From Dactylosporangium vinaceum (GTDB lineage Bacteria; Actinomycetota; Actinomycetes; Mycobacteriales; Micromonosporaceae), in assembly GCF_019904175.1 (NCBI RefSeq), contig NZ_CP061913.1:8680001-8744000 (forward strand): a stretch of DNA of 64,000 nt, read 5' to 3'. The number at the start of each line of letters is the position of its first letter. Within the stretch, counting starts at the first letter, position 1. This document shows, one piece after another, positions 32,985 through 40,800 of the stretch. Position numbers and translations under genes: made by a program. The notes below the pieces were generated by a model. It saw nothing but the letters and a program-made list of their open reading frames with translations. It searched no databases and was not told where the DNA came from.

Positions 32985-33021
32985 CGACGGCGCCCGCCCG
33001 GGGTGGGGGCGGGCGCCGTCG
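32985..33021 (-). terminator. perfect 15 bp hairpin between peptide and thioredoxin genes
   Basis: Arms CGACGGCGCCCGCCC (32985-32999) and GGGCGGGCGCCGTCG (33007-33021) with a 7 nt loop lie 10 nt after the peptide stop and 22 nt before the thioredoxin start. A partial terminator or RNA stabiliser here would give much more peptide than thioredoxin mRNA. Confidence 0.75.
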
Positions 33022-33031
33022 CGACGGGGTG

Positions 33032-33223
33032 TCAGCAGGTGCCGGTGACACCGCAGGAGTAGCAGTGGTTCGGCACGCCCGAGCAGCCGTACATGCACTT
33101 CTTCTTGTACATCAGGCCGCCCGAGCAGTAGCAGATGTACCAGTCGTAGGTGCAACCGGCGTCCGCCGAGGGGGCCAGCCGCTGCATGACGCGGTCGGCG
33201 ATTCGACCGAGGGTTTTGGCCAT
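33032..33223 (-). CDS. 63-residue cysteine-rich peptide, probable thioredoxin partner
   Basis: The peptide has an amphipathic, Cys-free first part (MAKTLGRIADRVMQRLAPSA) and a C-terminal 40 residues with eight Cys (24, 31, 33, 43, 47, 54, 57, 63), including the last residue. Tyr, Trp and Gly are abundant (CTYDWYICYC, CYSCGVTGTC). There is no standard signal peptide. It looks like a leader plus disulfide-rich core, or a shortened relative of quinoprotein small subunits. A strong ribosome site (GGGAGG) precedes the ATG. A TTGACA on the same strand at 33292-33287 may be its -35 box. The adjacent MauD-like thioredoxin supports a disulfide-dependent product. I recognise no characterised family. 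Confidence 0.7.
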   Translation of the reverse strand: MAKTLGRIADRVMQRLAPSADAGCTYDWYICYCSGGLMYKKKCMYGCSGVPNHCYSCGVTGTC

Positions 33224-33381
33224 CGCTGCAATCCTCCCGTGTTGAGAACAGTGACGACGGGCAGCTTGATCGCACCATTGTTGTGTGTCAATGGAGGCGC
33301 TTCCCCATCGGTTGAATAGGTTTCGGGAATCCTGCCGGAAACACGCCGATAACGCGGCGCCGCTACGCTCCCCGGCGGGAG

Positions 33382-34101
33382 GTGCGCATGCCCGTTCCCC
33401 GGCGGCGCTCGGCGCTCGTCGCGCGGCTCACCGGGCCGCGGGGCGGCCGGTCCCAGGCCGCCATCCTCGATGACCTGCGGGCCTGCATCCTGGACGGCGA
33501 CGTGCCGCCGGGCTCACCGATCCCGGTCGACGCCGTCGCGGCCGCGTTCGGCGTCTCGCGCATTCCGGTCCGCGAGGCGCTGATGACCCTGATCGGCGAG
33601 GGCCTCGTCGACCATCGCCCGAATCTCGGCTACCGGGTCGCGAAACTTACAGCGGAGGAGTTCGGGGAGATCTATCTCGTGCGCGAGGCGCTCGAGACGG
33701 CCGCGATGCGCGTGGCCGTCGGCCGGGCCCGCGACGAGGACCACGAGCGGGCGGCCGCCGCACACGCCGCACTGGAAGCCGCCGTGCGGGCCGGTGACGG
33801 GCGGGCGTACCACCGCGAGAGCCGCCGGTTTCACCTGGCCCTGATCCGGCCCTGCCGGATGCGCCGCCTGCTGCACATGCTCGGCACCGCCTGGAACATG
33901 ACGGAGCCGCTGCAGCCGATGACCCACATCGGCCCGGCCGACCGCGAGCTGCTGCACCGCGACCACGCCGCCATGCTTGCCGCGTTCACCGCCCGCGACA
34001 TCGACGCCCTGATCGCCGCCTGCGCCGCCCACCACGGACGCCTGCAGTCCTACATCGCACTGCTGCCCCGCGACACCGGCCTGTTCGCCGACTCCAGCTG
34101 A
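33382..34101 (+). CDS. GntR-family (FadR/FCD type) transcriptional regulator
   Basis: The 239-residue protein has a winged helix at about residues 22-85 (DDLRACILDGDVPPGSPIPV, FGVSRIPVREALMTLIGEG). An all-helical FCD ligand domain spans 95-225 (EEFGEIYLVREALETAAMR, with His-rich metal/ligand positions such as RFHLALI and HRDHAAML). FCD regulators usually sense carboxylic acids. GTG 33382 or ATG 33388 can start it. The convergent genes for a hydantoin-type racemase and an NCS1 transporter are its likely targets. Its 3' end overlaps the racemase gene by 52 nt. Confidence 0.88.
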   Translation: MRMPVPRRRSALVARLTGPRGGRSQAAILDDLRACILDGDVPPGSPIPVDAVAAAFGVSRIPVREALMTLIGEGLVDHRPNLGYRVAKLTAEEFGEIYLVREALETAAMRVAVGRARDEDHERAAAAHAALEAAVRAGDGRAYHRESRRFHLALIRPCRMRRLLHMLGTAWNMTEPLQPMTHIGPADRELLHRDHAAMLAAFTARDIDALIAACAAHHGRLQSYIALLPRDTGLFADSS

Positions 34102-34820
34102 AACGTCGCCATCGCGCCGGTGTACCGCTTGGGCGGTGGCGCCGCGAACTCGCAGCGCTGCGAGGTGCGCAGTCCGAGCGCCACGAGCGACTGCACCATC
34201 AGCGTCGCCGCGGAGACGCCGTCGACCACCGGCACGCCGAGACGGTCGGAGACGGCCGCGCAGAGGCCCGCCATCCCGGCGCAGCCGAGCACGATGACGT
34301 CCGAGCCGTCCCGCTCCAGCGCGAGGCCGGCGAGGGCCGCGACCCGGTCGGCCAGGTGCGGGTCCGCCTCCAGCTCCAGCACCGGGATCTCGCAGGCGTG
34401 CACGCCCCGGCAGGCGCCCGGCGCGGTGTAGCGGGCGGCCAGGTCCCAGGCCCGGCCCCCGGTCCGGTCGAGGGTCGTCACCACGCTGAAGCCGCGCCCG
34501 AGCAGCGCGGCGGTGTGCATGGCGGCCTCGGCGATGCCGACGACCGGGCCGCGGGCCAGCTCCCGGGCCGCGTCCAGCCCGGGGTCGCCGAAGCAGGCGA
34601 TGACGTACCCGTCGATCCCGCGGGTCTCACCGTCGGCGATCGCCGCGAGCAGCCCGGGCACGCTCAGCGCCTCGTCGTAGTGGCTCTCGATCGAGGCGGG
34701 CCCCATCGCCGACGTGACCGCCTCGACGCGCACGCCCGGGCCGGCGACGGCCCGGGCGCTCGCCCCGATCAGCGCGGTCATCGCCGCTGTCGTGTTCGGG
34801 TTGACGACGCGGATGTGCAC
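34050..34820 (-). CDS. Asp/Glu/hydantoin racemase family protein
   Basis: The 256-residue protein begins IRVVNPNTTAAMTALIG, the family signature. It carries both catalytic Cys positions, in ACFGDPG (first half) and GCAGMAG (second half), as expected for cofactor-independent two-base racemases acting on hydantoins, allantoin or amino acids. The start GTG overlaps the stop of the NCS1 transporter gene by 1 nt, so the two are translationally coupled. The usual partner is a hydantoin or allantoin permease, which fits. The last 17 codons are antisense to the GntR gene. Confidence 0.88.
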   Translation of the reverse strand: MHIRVVNPNTTAAMTALIGASARAVAGPGVRVEAVTSAMGPASIESHYDEALSVPGLLAAIADGETRGIDGYVIACFGDPGLDAARELARGPVVGIAEAAMHTAALLGRGFSVVTTLDRTGGRAWDLAARYTAPGACRGVHACEIPVLELEADPHLADRVAALAGLALERDGSDVIVLGCAGMAGLCAAVSDRLGVPVVDGVSAATLMVQSLVALGLRTSQRCEFAAPPPKRYTGAMATFQLESANRPVSRGSSAM

Positions 34821-36340
34821 TAGCCGGCGCTCGCCGGGGACGGTGCCTGCGGCCGGTAGGCCAGGGCCAGGTAGGTGAGCAGCCCCACACCCATGCCGAT
34901 GAACCAGCTGTACTGGGCCGTGGTGTGCATGCCCGGGCCGGAGGACCACAGCACCGGCACCACCGCGATCACCGCGCCGACGACCGTGGCGATGAGCGCC
35001 GGCGGGTTGTAGCCCTTGCGGTAGTAGTACCGGCCGCCCGGATCGAGCGTGAACATCGCGTCCACGTCGACCTGCTGGCGGCGCACCAGGTAGTAGTCGG
35101 CGATCAGCACGCCGAACAGCGGCCCGATCGCGGCGCCGAGGATCTCCAGCGTGTAGTGGATGACGTCCGGGTTGTTGTACAGGTTCCACGGGGTGATCAG
35201 CACCGACCCGACCGCGGCGATCATGCCGCCCGCGCGCCAGCTGATGCGCTGCGGGCTGACGTTGGAGAAGTCGAACGCGGGCGAGATGAAGTTCGCGACG
35301 ATGTTGATGCCGATGGTGGCGATCGTGAACGTCAGGGCGCCCAGGACGATGGCGAACGTGCTGTCGATGCGGGCCACCGTCTGGACCGGGTCGGTGATGA
35401 GCTCCCCGAAGACCGGGATCGTCAGCGAGGACGTGACGACGACCAGAATGGAGAAGGCCAGGAAGTTGACCGGCAGGCCGAGGAGGTTGCCGGTGCGCAC
35501 CGCCCGGAACGACCGGCCGTAGCGCGAGAAGTCCCCGAAGTTCAGCATCGGGCCGGAGAAGTACGACACCACGAGCGCGATGGCTCCGAGCATGACGGGC
35601 AGTGCGTCGAAGCCGTGGTACTTCACCTCACCGAGGCTCAGGTCGATGGCGCCCCACCCGGCCCGGTAGATGAGGTAGCCGGCCAGCACCGCCATGACGA
35701 CGTACACGGCCGGGCCGCAGAAGTCGATGAACCGACGGATCGTCTCCATCCCCGTCCAGAAGACCGCCGCCTGCAGCACCCACAGCAGCGCGTAGGAGCA
35801 CCAGCCGAGCAGCGGCAGGCCGAGCAGGCCCCACCTGTCGGCGTCGGCGTAGGGCATCAGGCCCGGCCAGAGCTTGAGCACGACCACGTCAAGCGCGGCC
35901 GAGGCGAGGTAGGTCTGGATGCCGTACCACGCGACAGCGATCGAGCCGCGGATGATGGCCGGGACGTTCGCCCCGAGCACACCGAACGCCACGCGGTTGA
36001 TGACGGGGTACGGTACCCCCGTGGCCTGGCTCGGCTTGGCGACGAGGTTGCAGAAGAAGTAGACGATGCCGATGCCCACGACCAGGGCCACCAGCACCTG
36101 CCAGCTCGTCAGCCCCAGCGCGAAGAGGCTGCCCGCCGTGACGTATCCGCCCACACTGTGCACGTCGGACATCCAGAAGGCGAAGATGTTGTACGCGCCC
36201 CACGTCTGCTTGCGCAGCGGCGCGAGGTCCTCGTTGGTGAGCCGCGGGTCGTACCCGGGCCTGACGTCCCCGCTGCCGACGGGCAAGCCGGCGGCCTCGA
36301 CAAGATCCTGATGCTGCGGAGTTTCCAGCGTGTCGGCCAT
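34820..36340 (-). CDS. NCS1-family nucleobase/hydantoin/allantoin permease
   Basis: The 506-residue protein has about 12 membrane helices. The family-typical beginning is LTNEDLAPLRKQTWGAYNIF, followed by the helix-1 region FWMSDVHSVGGY. NCS1 carriers import nucleobases, hydantoins, allantoin or vitamins with Na+ or H+. The coupled racemase favours a hydantoin or ureide substrate. The operon probably starts in the 53 bp before the gene, which holds the AT-rich palindrome AGATATATATCT, a rare feature in this GC-rich DNA and perhaps part of the promoter. Confidence 0.9.
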   Translation of the reverse strand: MADTLETPQHQDLVEAAGLPVGSGDVRPGYDPRLTNEDLAPLRKQTWGAYNIFAFWMSDVHSVGGYVTAGSLFALGLTSWQVLVALVVGIGIVYFFCNLVAKPSQATGVPYPVINRVAFGVLGANVPAIIRGSIAVAWYGIQTYLASAALDVVVLKLWPGLMPYADADRWGLLGLPLLGWCSYALLWVLQAAVFWTGMETIRRFIDFCGPAVYVVMAVLAGYLIYRAGWGAIDLSLGEVKYHGFDALPVMLGAIALVVSYFSGPMLNFGDFSRYGRSFRAVRTGNLLGLPVNFLAFSILVVVTSSLTIPVFGELITDPVQTVARIDSTFAIVLGALTFTIATIGINIVANFISPAFDFSNVSPQRISWRAGGMIAAVGSVLITPWNLYNNPDVIHYTLEILGAAIGPLFGVLIADYYLVRRQQVDVDAMFTLDPGGRYYYRKGYNPPALIATVVGAVIAVVPVLWSSGPGMHTTAQYSWFIGMGVGLLTYLALAYRPQAPSPASAG

Positions 36341-36381
36341 GCACCGACGCTAGGAACGACCTGTTTCAGCCGCGTGTTCGC

Positions 36382-36393
36382 AGATATATATCT
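36382..36393. promoter_or_regulatory. AT-rich palindrome in the NCS1 operon promoter region
   Basis: AGATATATATCT is a perfect 12 bp palindrome directly after the TetR stop codon and 42 nt before the NCS1 start. It could be the -10 region or an operator of the transporter operon. Confidence 0.35.
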
Positions 36394-37056
36394 TCAGCGT
36401 TTCAGCGCCTGCCGCACCGCCGTCGCGACCTGCTCGGGGTCGCGGGCGTCGCGCAGGACGATCACCATCGAGCCGCCCGCGTCGGGCGGGTCGGCGGCGA
36501 AGAGCTGGACCACCCGGGCCATTGCCGCGTCGAGCTCGGCCGCCGGGTCGCCCGCCTCGCGACGCAGCCAGCGGCGCAGGACGTGGTTGTGGGCGGAGAC
36601 GACGGCGGCCGCCATGAGCTCGGCCCGCAGCGCATCGGCCGGGGCCGGGCCCATCCAGCCGGCGATGAACTCGCGGAACAGCCGCTGGTAGCGCGCCACG
36701 CTGGCGATCTCGCGGTCGCGCAGGGCGGCCACCCGGCTGGTGATCGAGTAGCGGCGGCGCGCCCGGTCGCCCTCCTCGACGTAGCTGAGCAGGACCAGCC
36801 GGACCGCGTCGGTCACCGCCGCGATGGCCGTGTCGGCGCTCGACGTCGCCAGCCGCTCCCGGACCGCGGCGATGAGCCGGTCGTGGTCCGGGAAGATCAC
36901 GTCCTCCTTGGACCGGTAGTGCCGGAACAGCGTGGTCCGCCCGACGCCGGCCCGGTCGGCGATCTCGTCGGCGGTGGTCTGCTCGTACCCGCGCTCGTCG
37001 AACAGGTCGAGGGCCGCGTCCACCAGGCGCTGCTTCGAGGGGGTTGCGCTCACCAT
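36394..37056 (-). CDS. TetR-family transcriptional regulator
   Basis: The 220-residue protein has a helix-turn-helix at about residues 8-52 (RLVDAALDLFDERGYEQTTA, IADRAGVGRTTLFRHYRSKED). The rest is a helical ligand domain ending in EQVATAVRQALKR. ATG 37056 is preferred because AAGGA lies 6 nt upstream; ATG 37071 is possible. It is divergent from a Crp/Fnr-type gene, with paired GGTAC/TACCG inverted repeats between, its probable binding sites. It lies upstream of the NCS1 operon on the same strand, but no direct coupling is seen. Confidence 0.85.
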   Translation of the reverse strand: MVSATPSKQRLVDAALDLFDERGYEQTTADEIADRAGVGRTTLFRHYRSKEDVIFPDHDRLIAAVRERLATSSADTAIAAVTDAVRLVLLSYVEEGDRARRRYSITSRVAALRDREIASVARYQRLFREFIAGWMGPAPADALRAELMAAAVVSAHNHVLRRWLRREAGDPAAELDAAMARVVQLFAADPPDAGGSMVIVLRDARDPEQVATAVRQALKR

Positions 37057-37098
37057 GCCATCCTTGCGCACCCCTCGGGCGCCCGTTGCCTAGACCCA

Positions 37099-37133
37099 CG
37101 GTATCAAGTACCGTCCAAATGGTACTCGGTACC
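37099..37133. promoter_or_regulatory. paired inverted-repeat operators between TetR and Crp/Fnr genes
   Basis: CGGTA-N5-TACCG (37099-37113) and GGTAC-TCG-GTACC (37121-37133) have centres 21 bp apart, two helical turns. The inner halves also form AGTACC-N8-GGTACT. They lie in the 109 bp divergent spacer and fit a TetR dimer-of-dimers site. Confidence 0.65.
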
Positions 37134-37165
37134 GCCAGCCCGAGGAACCCACGCGAGGAGGGGCC

Positions 37166-37891
37166 ATGAGCCTTACCGTCCTGGAGAGCCGCGCGACCTC
37201 ACTCGACAGCCGCGTGCTCGGCGCGGCCCTGCTCGACCACGTCGGGGCCGAGGCCGCCGACGACCTCGCCACCGAGTTCGAGACCGTCGAGGCCGGCCGC
37301 CGCACCGTGCTCTTCCGCGAGGGCGAGCCGGGCGACCGCCTCTACGTGCTGCGCTCGGGCAAGGTGAAGCTGTCCCGCCGCTCCAGCGACGGCCGCGAGG
37401 GGCTCCTCGCCCTGGTCGGGCCGGGCGAGCCGTTCGGCGAGGTCGAGCTGCTCGACGGCGGCCCGCGCACCACGACCGCCACCGTCGTGGCCGACGCCCG
37501 GCTGGCGCAGCTGTCCAAGACCTCGCTGTACCGCTGGATGGGGCGCCACCCGCAGGTCGCCGAGCAGCTCCTGCAGGCCGTCGCGCGGCGGATCCGGGGC
37601 AACCGGGCGACGGTCCACGACCGGCTCTTCAGCGACGTCCCGGGGCGCGTGGCCGGGCAGCTGATGCAGCTCGCGTACCAGTTCGGCGTGGTCGAGAACG
37701 GCACCATGCGGGTCGTGCACGACCTCACCCAGACCGAGCTGGCGCAGTTCGTCGGGGCGTCCCGCGAGTCGGTGAACAAGGTCCTGGCGCACTATGCGTC
37801 ACGGGGCTGGCTGCGGCTGGAGAACAAGTGCATCGTCATCCTGGACGACGCACCCCTGGCCCGGCGGGCTCAGCACAAGCGCCGCCGCTGA
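37166..37891 (+). CDS. Crp/Fnr-family regulator, paralogue of the neighbouring Crp
   Basis: The 241-residue protein has a cyclic-nucleotide-binding fold (residues 35-140; FREGEPGDRLYVLRSGKVKL, GEPFGEVELLDGGPRTTTATV) and a C-terminal winged helix (TQTELAQFVGASRESVNKVLAHY). It is about 16 residues longer than the Crp at 37896 and closely similar to it, most strongly in the DNA-recognition helix (GASRESVNK versus GASRETVNK). The phosphate-binding cassette differs enough that another ligand, or none, is possible. It is convergent with crp, with 4 nt between stops, and divergent from a TetR gene that probably controls it. Confidence 0.88.
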   Translation: MSLTVLESRATSLDSRVLGAALLDHVGAEAADDLATEFETVEAGRRTVLFREGEPGDRLYVLRSGKVKLSRRSSDGREGLLALVGPGEPFGEVELLDGGPRTTTATVVADARLAQLSKTSLYRWMGRHPQVAEQLLQAVARRIRGNRATVHDRLFSDVPGRVAGQLMQLAYQFGVVENGTMRVVHDLTQTELAQFVGASRESVNKVLAHYASRGWLRLENKCIVILDDAPLARRAQHKRRR

Positions 37892-37895
37892 GGCA

Positions 37896-38573
37896 CTACA
37901 CCCGCGCGCGGCGGGCGAGGCGCTCCGGGTCGGCGATGACCACGCTCTTGCCCTCCAGGCGGATCCAGCCGCGGGAGCTGAAGTCCGCGAGCGCCTTGTT
38001 CACGGTCTCGCGCGACGCCCCCACCAGCTGGGCGAGCTCCTCCTGGGTGAGGTCGTGCGTCACCCGCAGTACTCCCCCGTCGCGTATGCCGAACGGCCCG
38101 GCCAGCTGGAGCAGCTTCTTGGCCACCCGCCCCGGCACGTCGGTGAAGATCAGGTCGGCGAGCGCGTCGTTGGTGCGCCGCAGCCGCCGGGCCAGCACCC
38201 GCAGCAGCTGCTCGGCGATCTCCGGCCGCTTGATGAGCCAGGACCGCAGCGAGGTCTTCGTCAGCTTCGCGGCCCGTGAGTCGACGACGGCCGTCGCGGT
38301 GGCCGTGCGCGCCCCCGGGTCGAACAGCGCGAGCTCGCCGACCATGTCCCCGGGCCCCATGATGGCCAGCAGGTTCTGCCGCCCGTCGTGCGCCCGCCGG
38401 CCGAGCTTGATCTTCCCCTGCAGCACGATGTACAGGCTGTCGCCGGGCTCGCCCTCGTTGAACAGCACGTCACCGCGCCGGACCTCGACGTAGTCGAGCC
38501 CGCGTGCGAGCTCGTCGGCCGCCTCGCCGTCGATCCCCTGCATGATCCCGCTGCGGGCGAGCGCCTCGTCCAT
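37896..38573 (-). CDS. crp: cAMP receptor protein-type global regulator (Crp/GlxR orthologue)
   Basis: The 225-residue protein agrees closely with actinobacterial Crp/GlxR. The start is MDEALARSGIMQGI, the cAMP-binding cassette GELALFDPGARTATATAV (about residues 78-95), then EQLLRVLARRLRRTNDALAD, FTDVPGRVAKKLLQLA and the recognition helix GASRETVNKALADF, ending GWIRLEGKSVVIAD. The length matches the family (about 224). These proteins control carbon metabolism and development by binding TGTGA-N6-TCACA sites. ATG 38573 gives the conserved N-terminus; the long open frame upstream is ignored. Confidence 0.92.
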   Translation of the reverse strand: MDEALARSGIMQGIDGEAADELARGLDYVEVRRGDVLFNEGEPGDSLYIVLQGKIKLGRRAHDGRQNLLAIMGPGDMVGELALFDPGARTATATAVVDSRAAKLTKTSLRSWLIKRPEIAEQLLRVLARRLRRTNDALADLIFTDVPGRVAKKLLQLAGPFGIRDGGVLRVTHDLTQEELAQLVGASRETVNKALADFSSRGWIRLEGKSVVIADPERLARRARV

Positions 38574-38699
38574 CGATGTCTCCCCCCACCGGCAATGCCG
38601 ACCATTCTGGCACGCTTCCCCGCCCGAGGGCCGCAACCACATCTTTCTGCCGGTTCGGCTTAGGGTTCTGCTGAGGAAACCCACGACGGGAGACAGCTC

Positions 38700-39026
38700 A
38701 TGATCTTCATTACCGCCAAGTTCCGCGTCCGGCCGGAGCACGCGGAAGACTGGCCGGCGATCGCGGCGGACTTCACGGCCGCCACCCGCGCCGAGCCCGG
38801 CTGCCTGTGGTTCGACTGGTCCCGCAGCCTCGACGACCCTACCGAGTATGTGCTGGTGGAGGCGTTCCGCGACGGCGACGCGGGCGGGGCCCACGTGCAG
38901 TCCGAGCACTTCCGGGCGGCGCAGCAGAAGCTCCCGCAGTATCTCGTGGAGACCCCGCGCATCGTCAGCACGTCCGTCGACCAGGACGGCTGGTCGCAGC
39001 TCGGCGAGCTCGCCGTCGAGCGCTGA
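38700..39026 (+). CDS. putative quinol monooxygenase (ABM domain)
   Basis: The 108-residue protein is a single antibiotic-biosynthesis-monooxygenase (YgiN-like) ferredoxin-fold domain: FITAKFRVRPEHAEDW at the start, PGCLWFDWSRSLDDPTEYVLVE in the middle and an HVQSEHFRAA helix. Such dimeric, cofactor-free proteins oxidise quinols or polyketides, or act as small binding proteins. The ATG follows GGGAGACAGCTC. It is divergent from crp (126 bp) and ends 6 nt before the convergent Hsp70 gene. Confidence 0.82.
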   Translation: MIFITAKFRVRPEHAEDWPAIAADFTAATRAEPGCLWFDWSRSLDDPTEYVLVEAFRDGDAGGAHVQSEHFRAAQQKLPQYLVETPRIVSTSVDQDGWSQLGELAVER

Positions 39027-39032
39027 AGACCC

Positions 39033-40772
39033 TCAGCGCACGGTCGGCTGTACCGTCGCCGCCTCGATCAGCTCGATGAGGTCGACCCAGTCCTCGATCA
39101 GCTGGGCGTGGTCGAGGCGGGCGAGCTTACGGCGGGCGGACCGGGCCGACGGCTCGCCGCGGTGCCGGCGCAGGATGTCGTCGGCCCGGTCGATCGTCGA
39201 GCCCGGGCCGATCAGGTCGTCGGTGCCGTCCAGGTCGAGGAAGACGGCGAGCTGGGCGGCCAGGTCCCGGCAGCGGCAGACGTATCCGGGCAGCCACGTC
39301 TCCGGCTCGGCGCCGAGGTGCTCGAGCAGCAGGTCGAGGTCGAAGCACAGGTCGTCGGAGCCGTCGTTGCGCACCCGGGCGGGGGGCACGCCGAGCAGCG
39401 GGTCACGCGGGCCGACCGCCGCGGCGTGCCGGGCCATGGCGTTCGGGTCGGCGAACAGCAGCAGCCGGCCCTCGTCGTCGGTCGGGAAGACGTGCTCGAC
39501 GACGCCGAAGCCGGCGTGCAGCTGGCCGCGCAGCGTCACGCCCGTGAGCCGCGGCGTGCTCACCGTGATCAGCTCGACGATGGTGATCATCGCCGGCGGC
39601 CCGGCCGGCGGCGGTGGCGGCATGAGGACCACCGGCGGCGGCGCCATGACCATCACCGGCGGCGGGGGCGCGTATCCGGGCCCGGCCGGCGGCGCCGGGG
39701 CGAACGGCCGCACCGGGGCCGGGGCACCGGTCAGCACCGGGTCGATGCTGCCGGCCGCGACCACCAGCTCCGGCTGGTCGATGAGGGTGACCGGGGTGTT
39801 CAGCGCGCCCCGCAGCATGGAGCCGACGAGCGGCATCCGGCTGGCCCCGCCGACCAGGACCACGCCGCCCAGCGGCTGCAGCGGCACCGGGCACGCCTGG
39901 ATGGTCATCGAGACGGCGTGCAGCGTGCGCTGGACGAGCGGCCCGGCCAGCTGCTCCAGCTCGGCCCGGGTCAGCACCTGCTCGCGCTCGACGAGCGGCA
40001 CGAACAGCGTGGTCGTCGCCGTCCGCGACAGCATCTCCTTCGCGGTCCGCACGTCGTCCCAGAGCTGGCGCTGGGCCGCCCGGTCGGCGACGGTGACCGG
40101 GTTGTCCAGCCGCGACCACTGCTCCGGCGAGCCGCACCGGACCCGCAGCAGGGCCACGATCGACGCGTCCAGGTCGAGGCCGCCGAGGTCGTCGAGGCCG
40201 CCGCAGCACAGCACGCTCAGGTGCCCGGGCGGGGCGTAGCGGACGATCGCCACATCGAACGTGCCCGCGCCGAGGTCGTAGACGAGCAGATCGGACGGGC
40301 CGGTGGCGTGCCGGCGCAGGTGGAACGCGGCCGCCGCGACCGGCTCCGGCACCAGCCGGACGTTGTGCAGCCCGGCGGCCGCGGCGGCCCGCTGCAGCAC
40401 CGCCCGCCGGTCGGGCCCCCACGCGGCCGGGTGCGTGAGCGTCACCGCGGCGGCCGGAGCACCCGCGGTGCGGGCCGCCTCGGCCGCCACCCGCCGCAGG
40501 AGCGCGCCGATCATCGGCTCGATCGCGGCGCGGTCGATGTGCCGCTTCGGGCTGGGCTCGAAGCGCTCCGGGTGCGCGCGAGCCGAGTGGATGGCGTCCC
40601 GGCCGGTCAGCAGGTGCCCAGCCGAATCCACTGCCGAACCCGCTGCCGGATCGGCGTAGACGGCCGAGGGCATCAGGGGCGTGCCGTCGAACAGGACGGG
40701 CTCCGTGGTGCCGTCGTCGCGGCGGAGGTAGGCGACCGTGGTGGACGTACCGAGATCGATGCCGAGTTCCAC
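39033..40772 (-). CDS. Hsp70-family protein with unusual C-terminus
   Basis: The 579-residue protein starts with a full Hsp70/actin-type ATPase domain. Phosphate 1 is GIDLGTSTTVAYL (residues 4-16), phosphate 2 VYDLGAGTFDVAIV (near 165-178) and the adenosine motif VLVGGASRMPLV (near 310). The beta-sandwich substrate-binding domain of DnaK is missing. Instead a Pro-rich linker (about 350-390, e.g. PPPPVMVMAPPPVVLMPPPP) leads to roughly 180 residues of unknown fold (VEHVFPTDDEGRLLLFADPNA, DLDGTDDLIGPGSTIDRAD). No J-protein or GrpE gene is nearby. It may be a specialised chaperone or sensor. Confidence 0.82.
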   Translation of the reverse strand: MELGIDLGTSTTVAYLRRDDGTTEPVLFDGTPLMPSAVYADPAAGSAVDSAGHLLTGRDAIHSARAHPERFEPSPKRHIDRAAIEPMIGALLRRVAAEAARTAGAPAAAVTLTHPAAWGPDRRAVLQRAAAAAGLHNVRLVPEPVAAAAFHLRRHATGPSDLLVYDLGAGTFDVAIVRYAPPGHLSVLCCGGLDDLGGLDLDASIVALLRVRCGSPEQWSRLDNPVTVADRAAQRQLWDDVRTAKEMLSRTATTTLFVPLVEREQVLTRAELEQLAGPLVQRTLHAVSMTIQACPVPLQPLGGVVLVGGASRMPLVGSMLRGALNTPVTLIDQPELVVAAGSIDPVLTGAPAPVRPFAPAPPAGPGYAPPPPVMVMAPPPVVLMPPPPPAGPPAMITIVELITVSTPRLTGVTLRGQLHAGFGVVEHVFPTDDEGRLLLFADPNAMARHAAAVGPRDPLLGVPPARVRNDGSDDLCFDLDLLLEHLGAEPETWLPGYVCRCRDLAAQLAVFLDLDGTDDLIGPGSTIDRADDILRRHRGEPSARSARRKLARLDHAQLIEDWVDLIELIEAATVQPTVR

Positions 40773-40800
40773 CGATCAATCAAAACAGGCCACCGCCACC

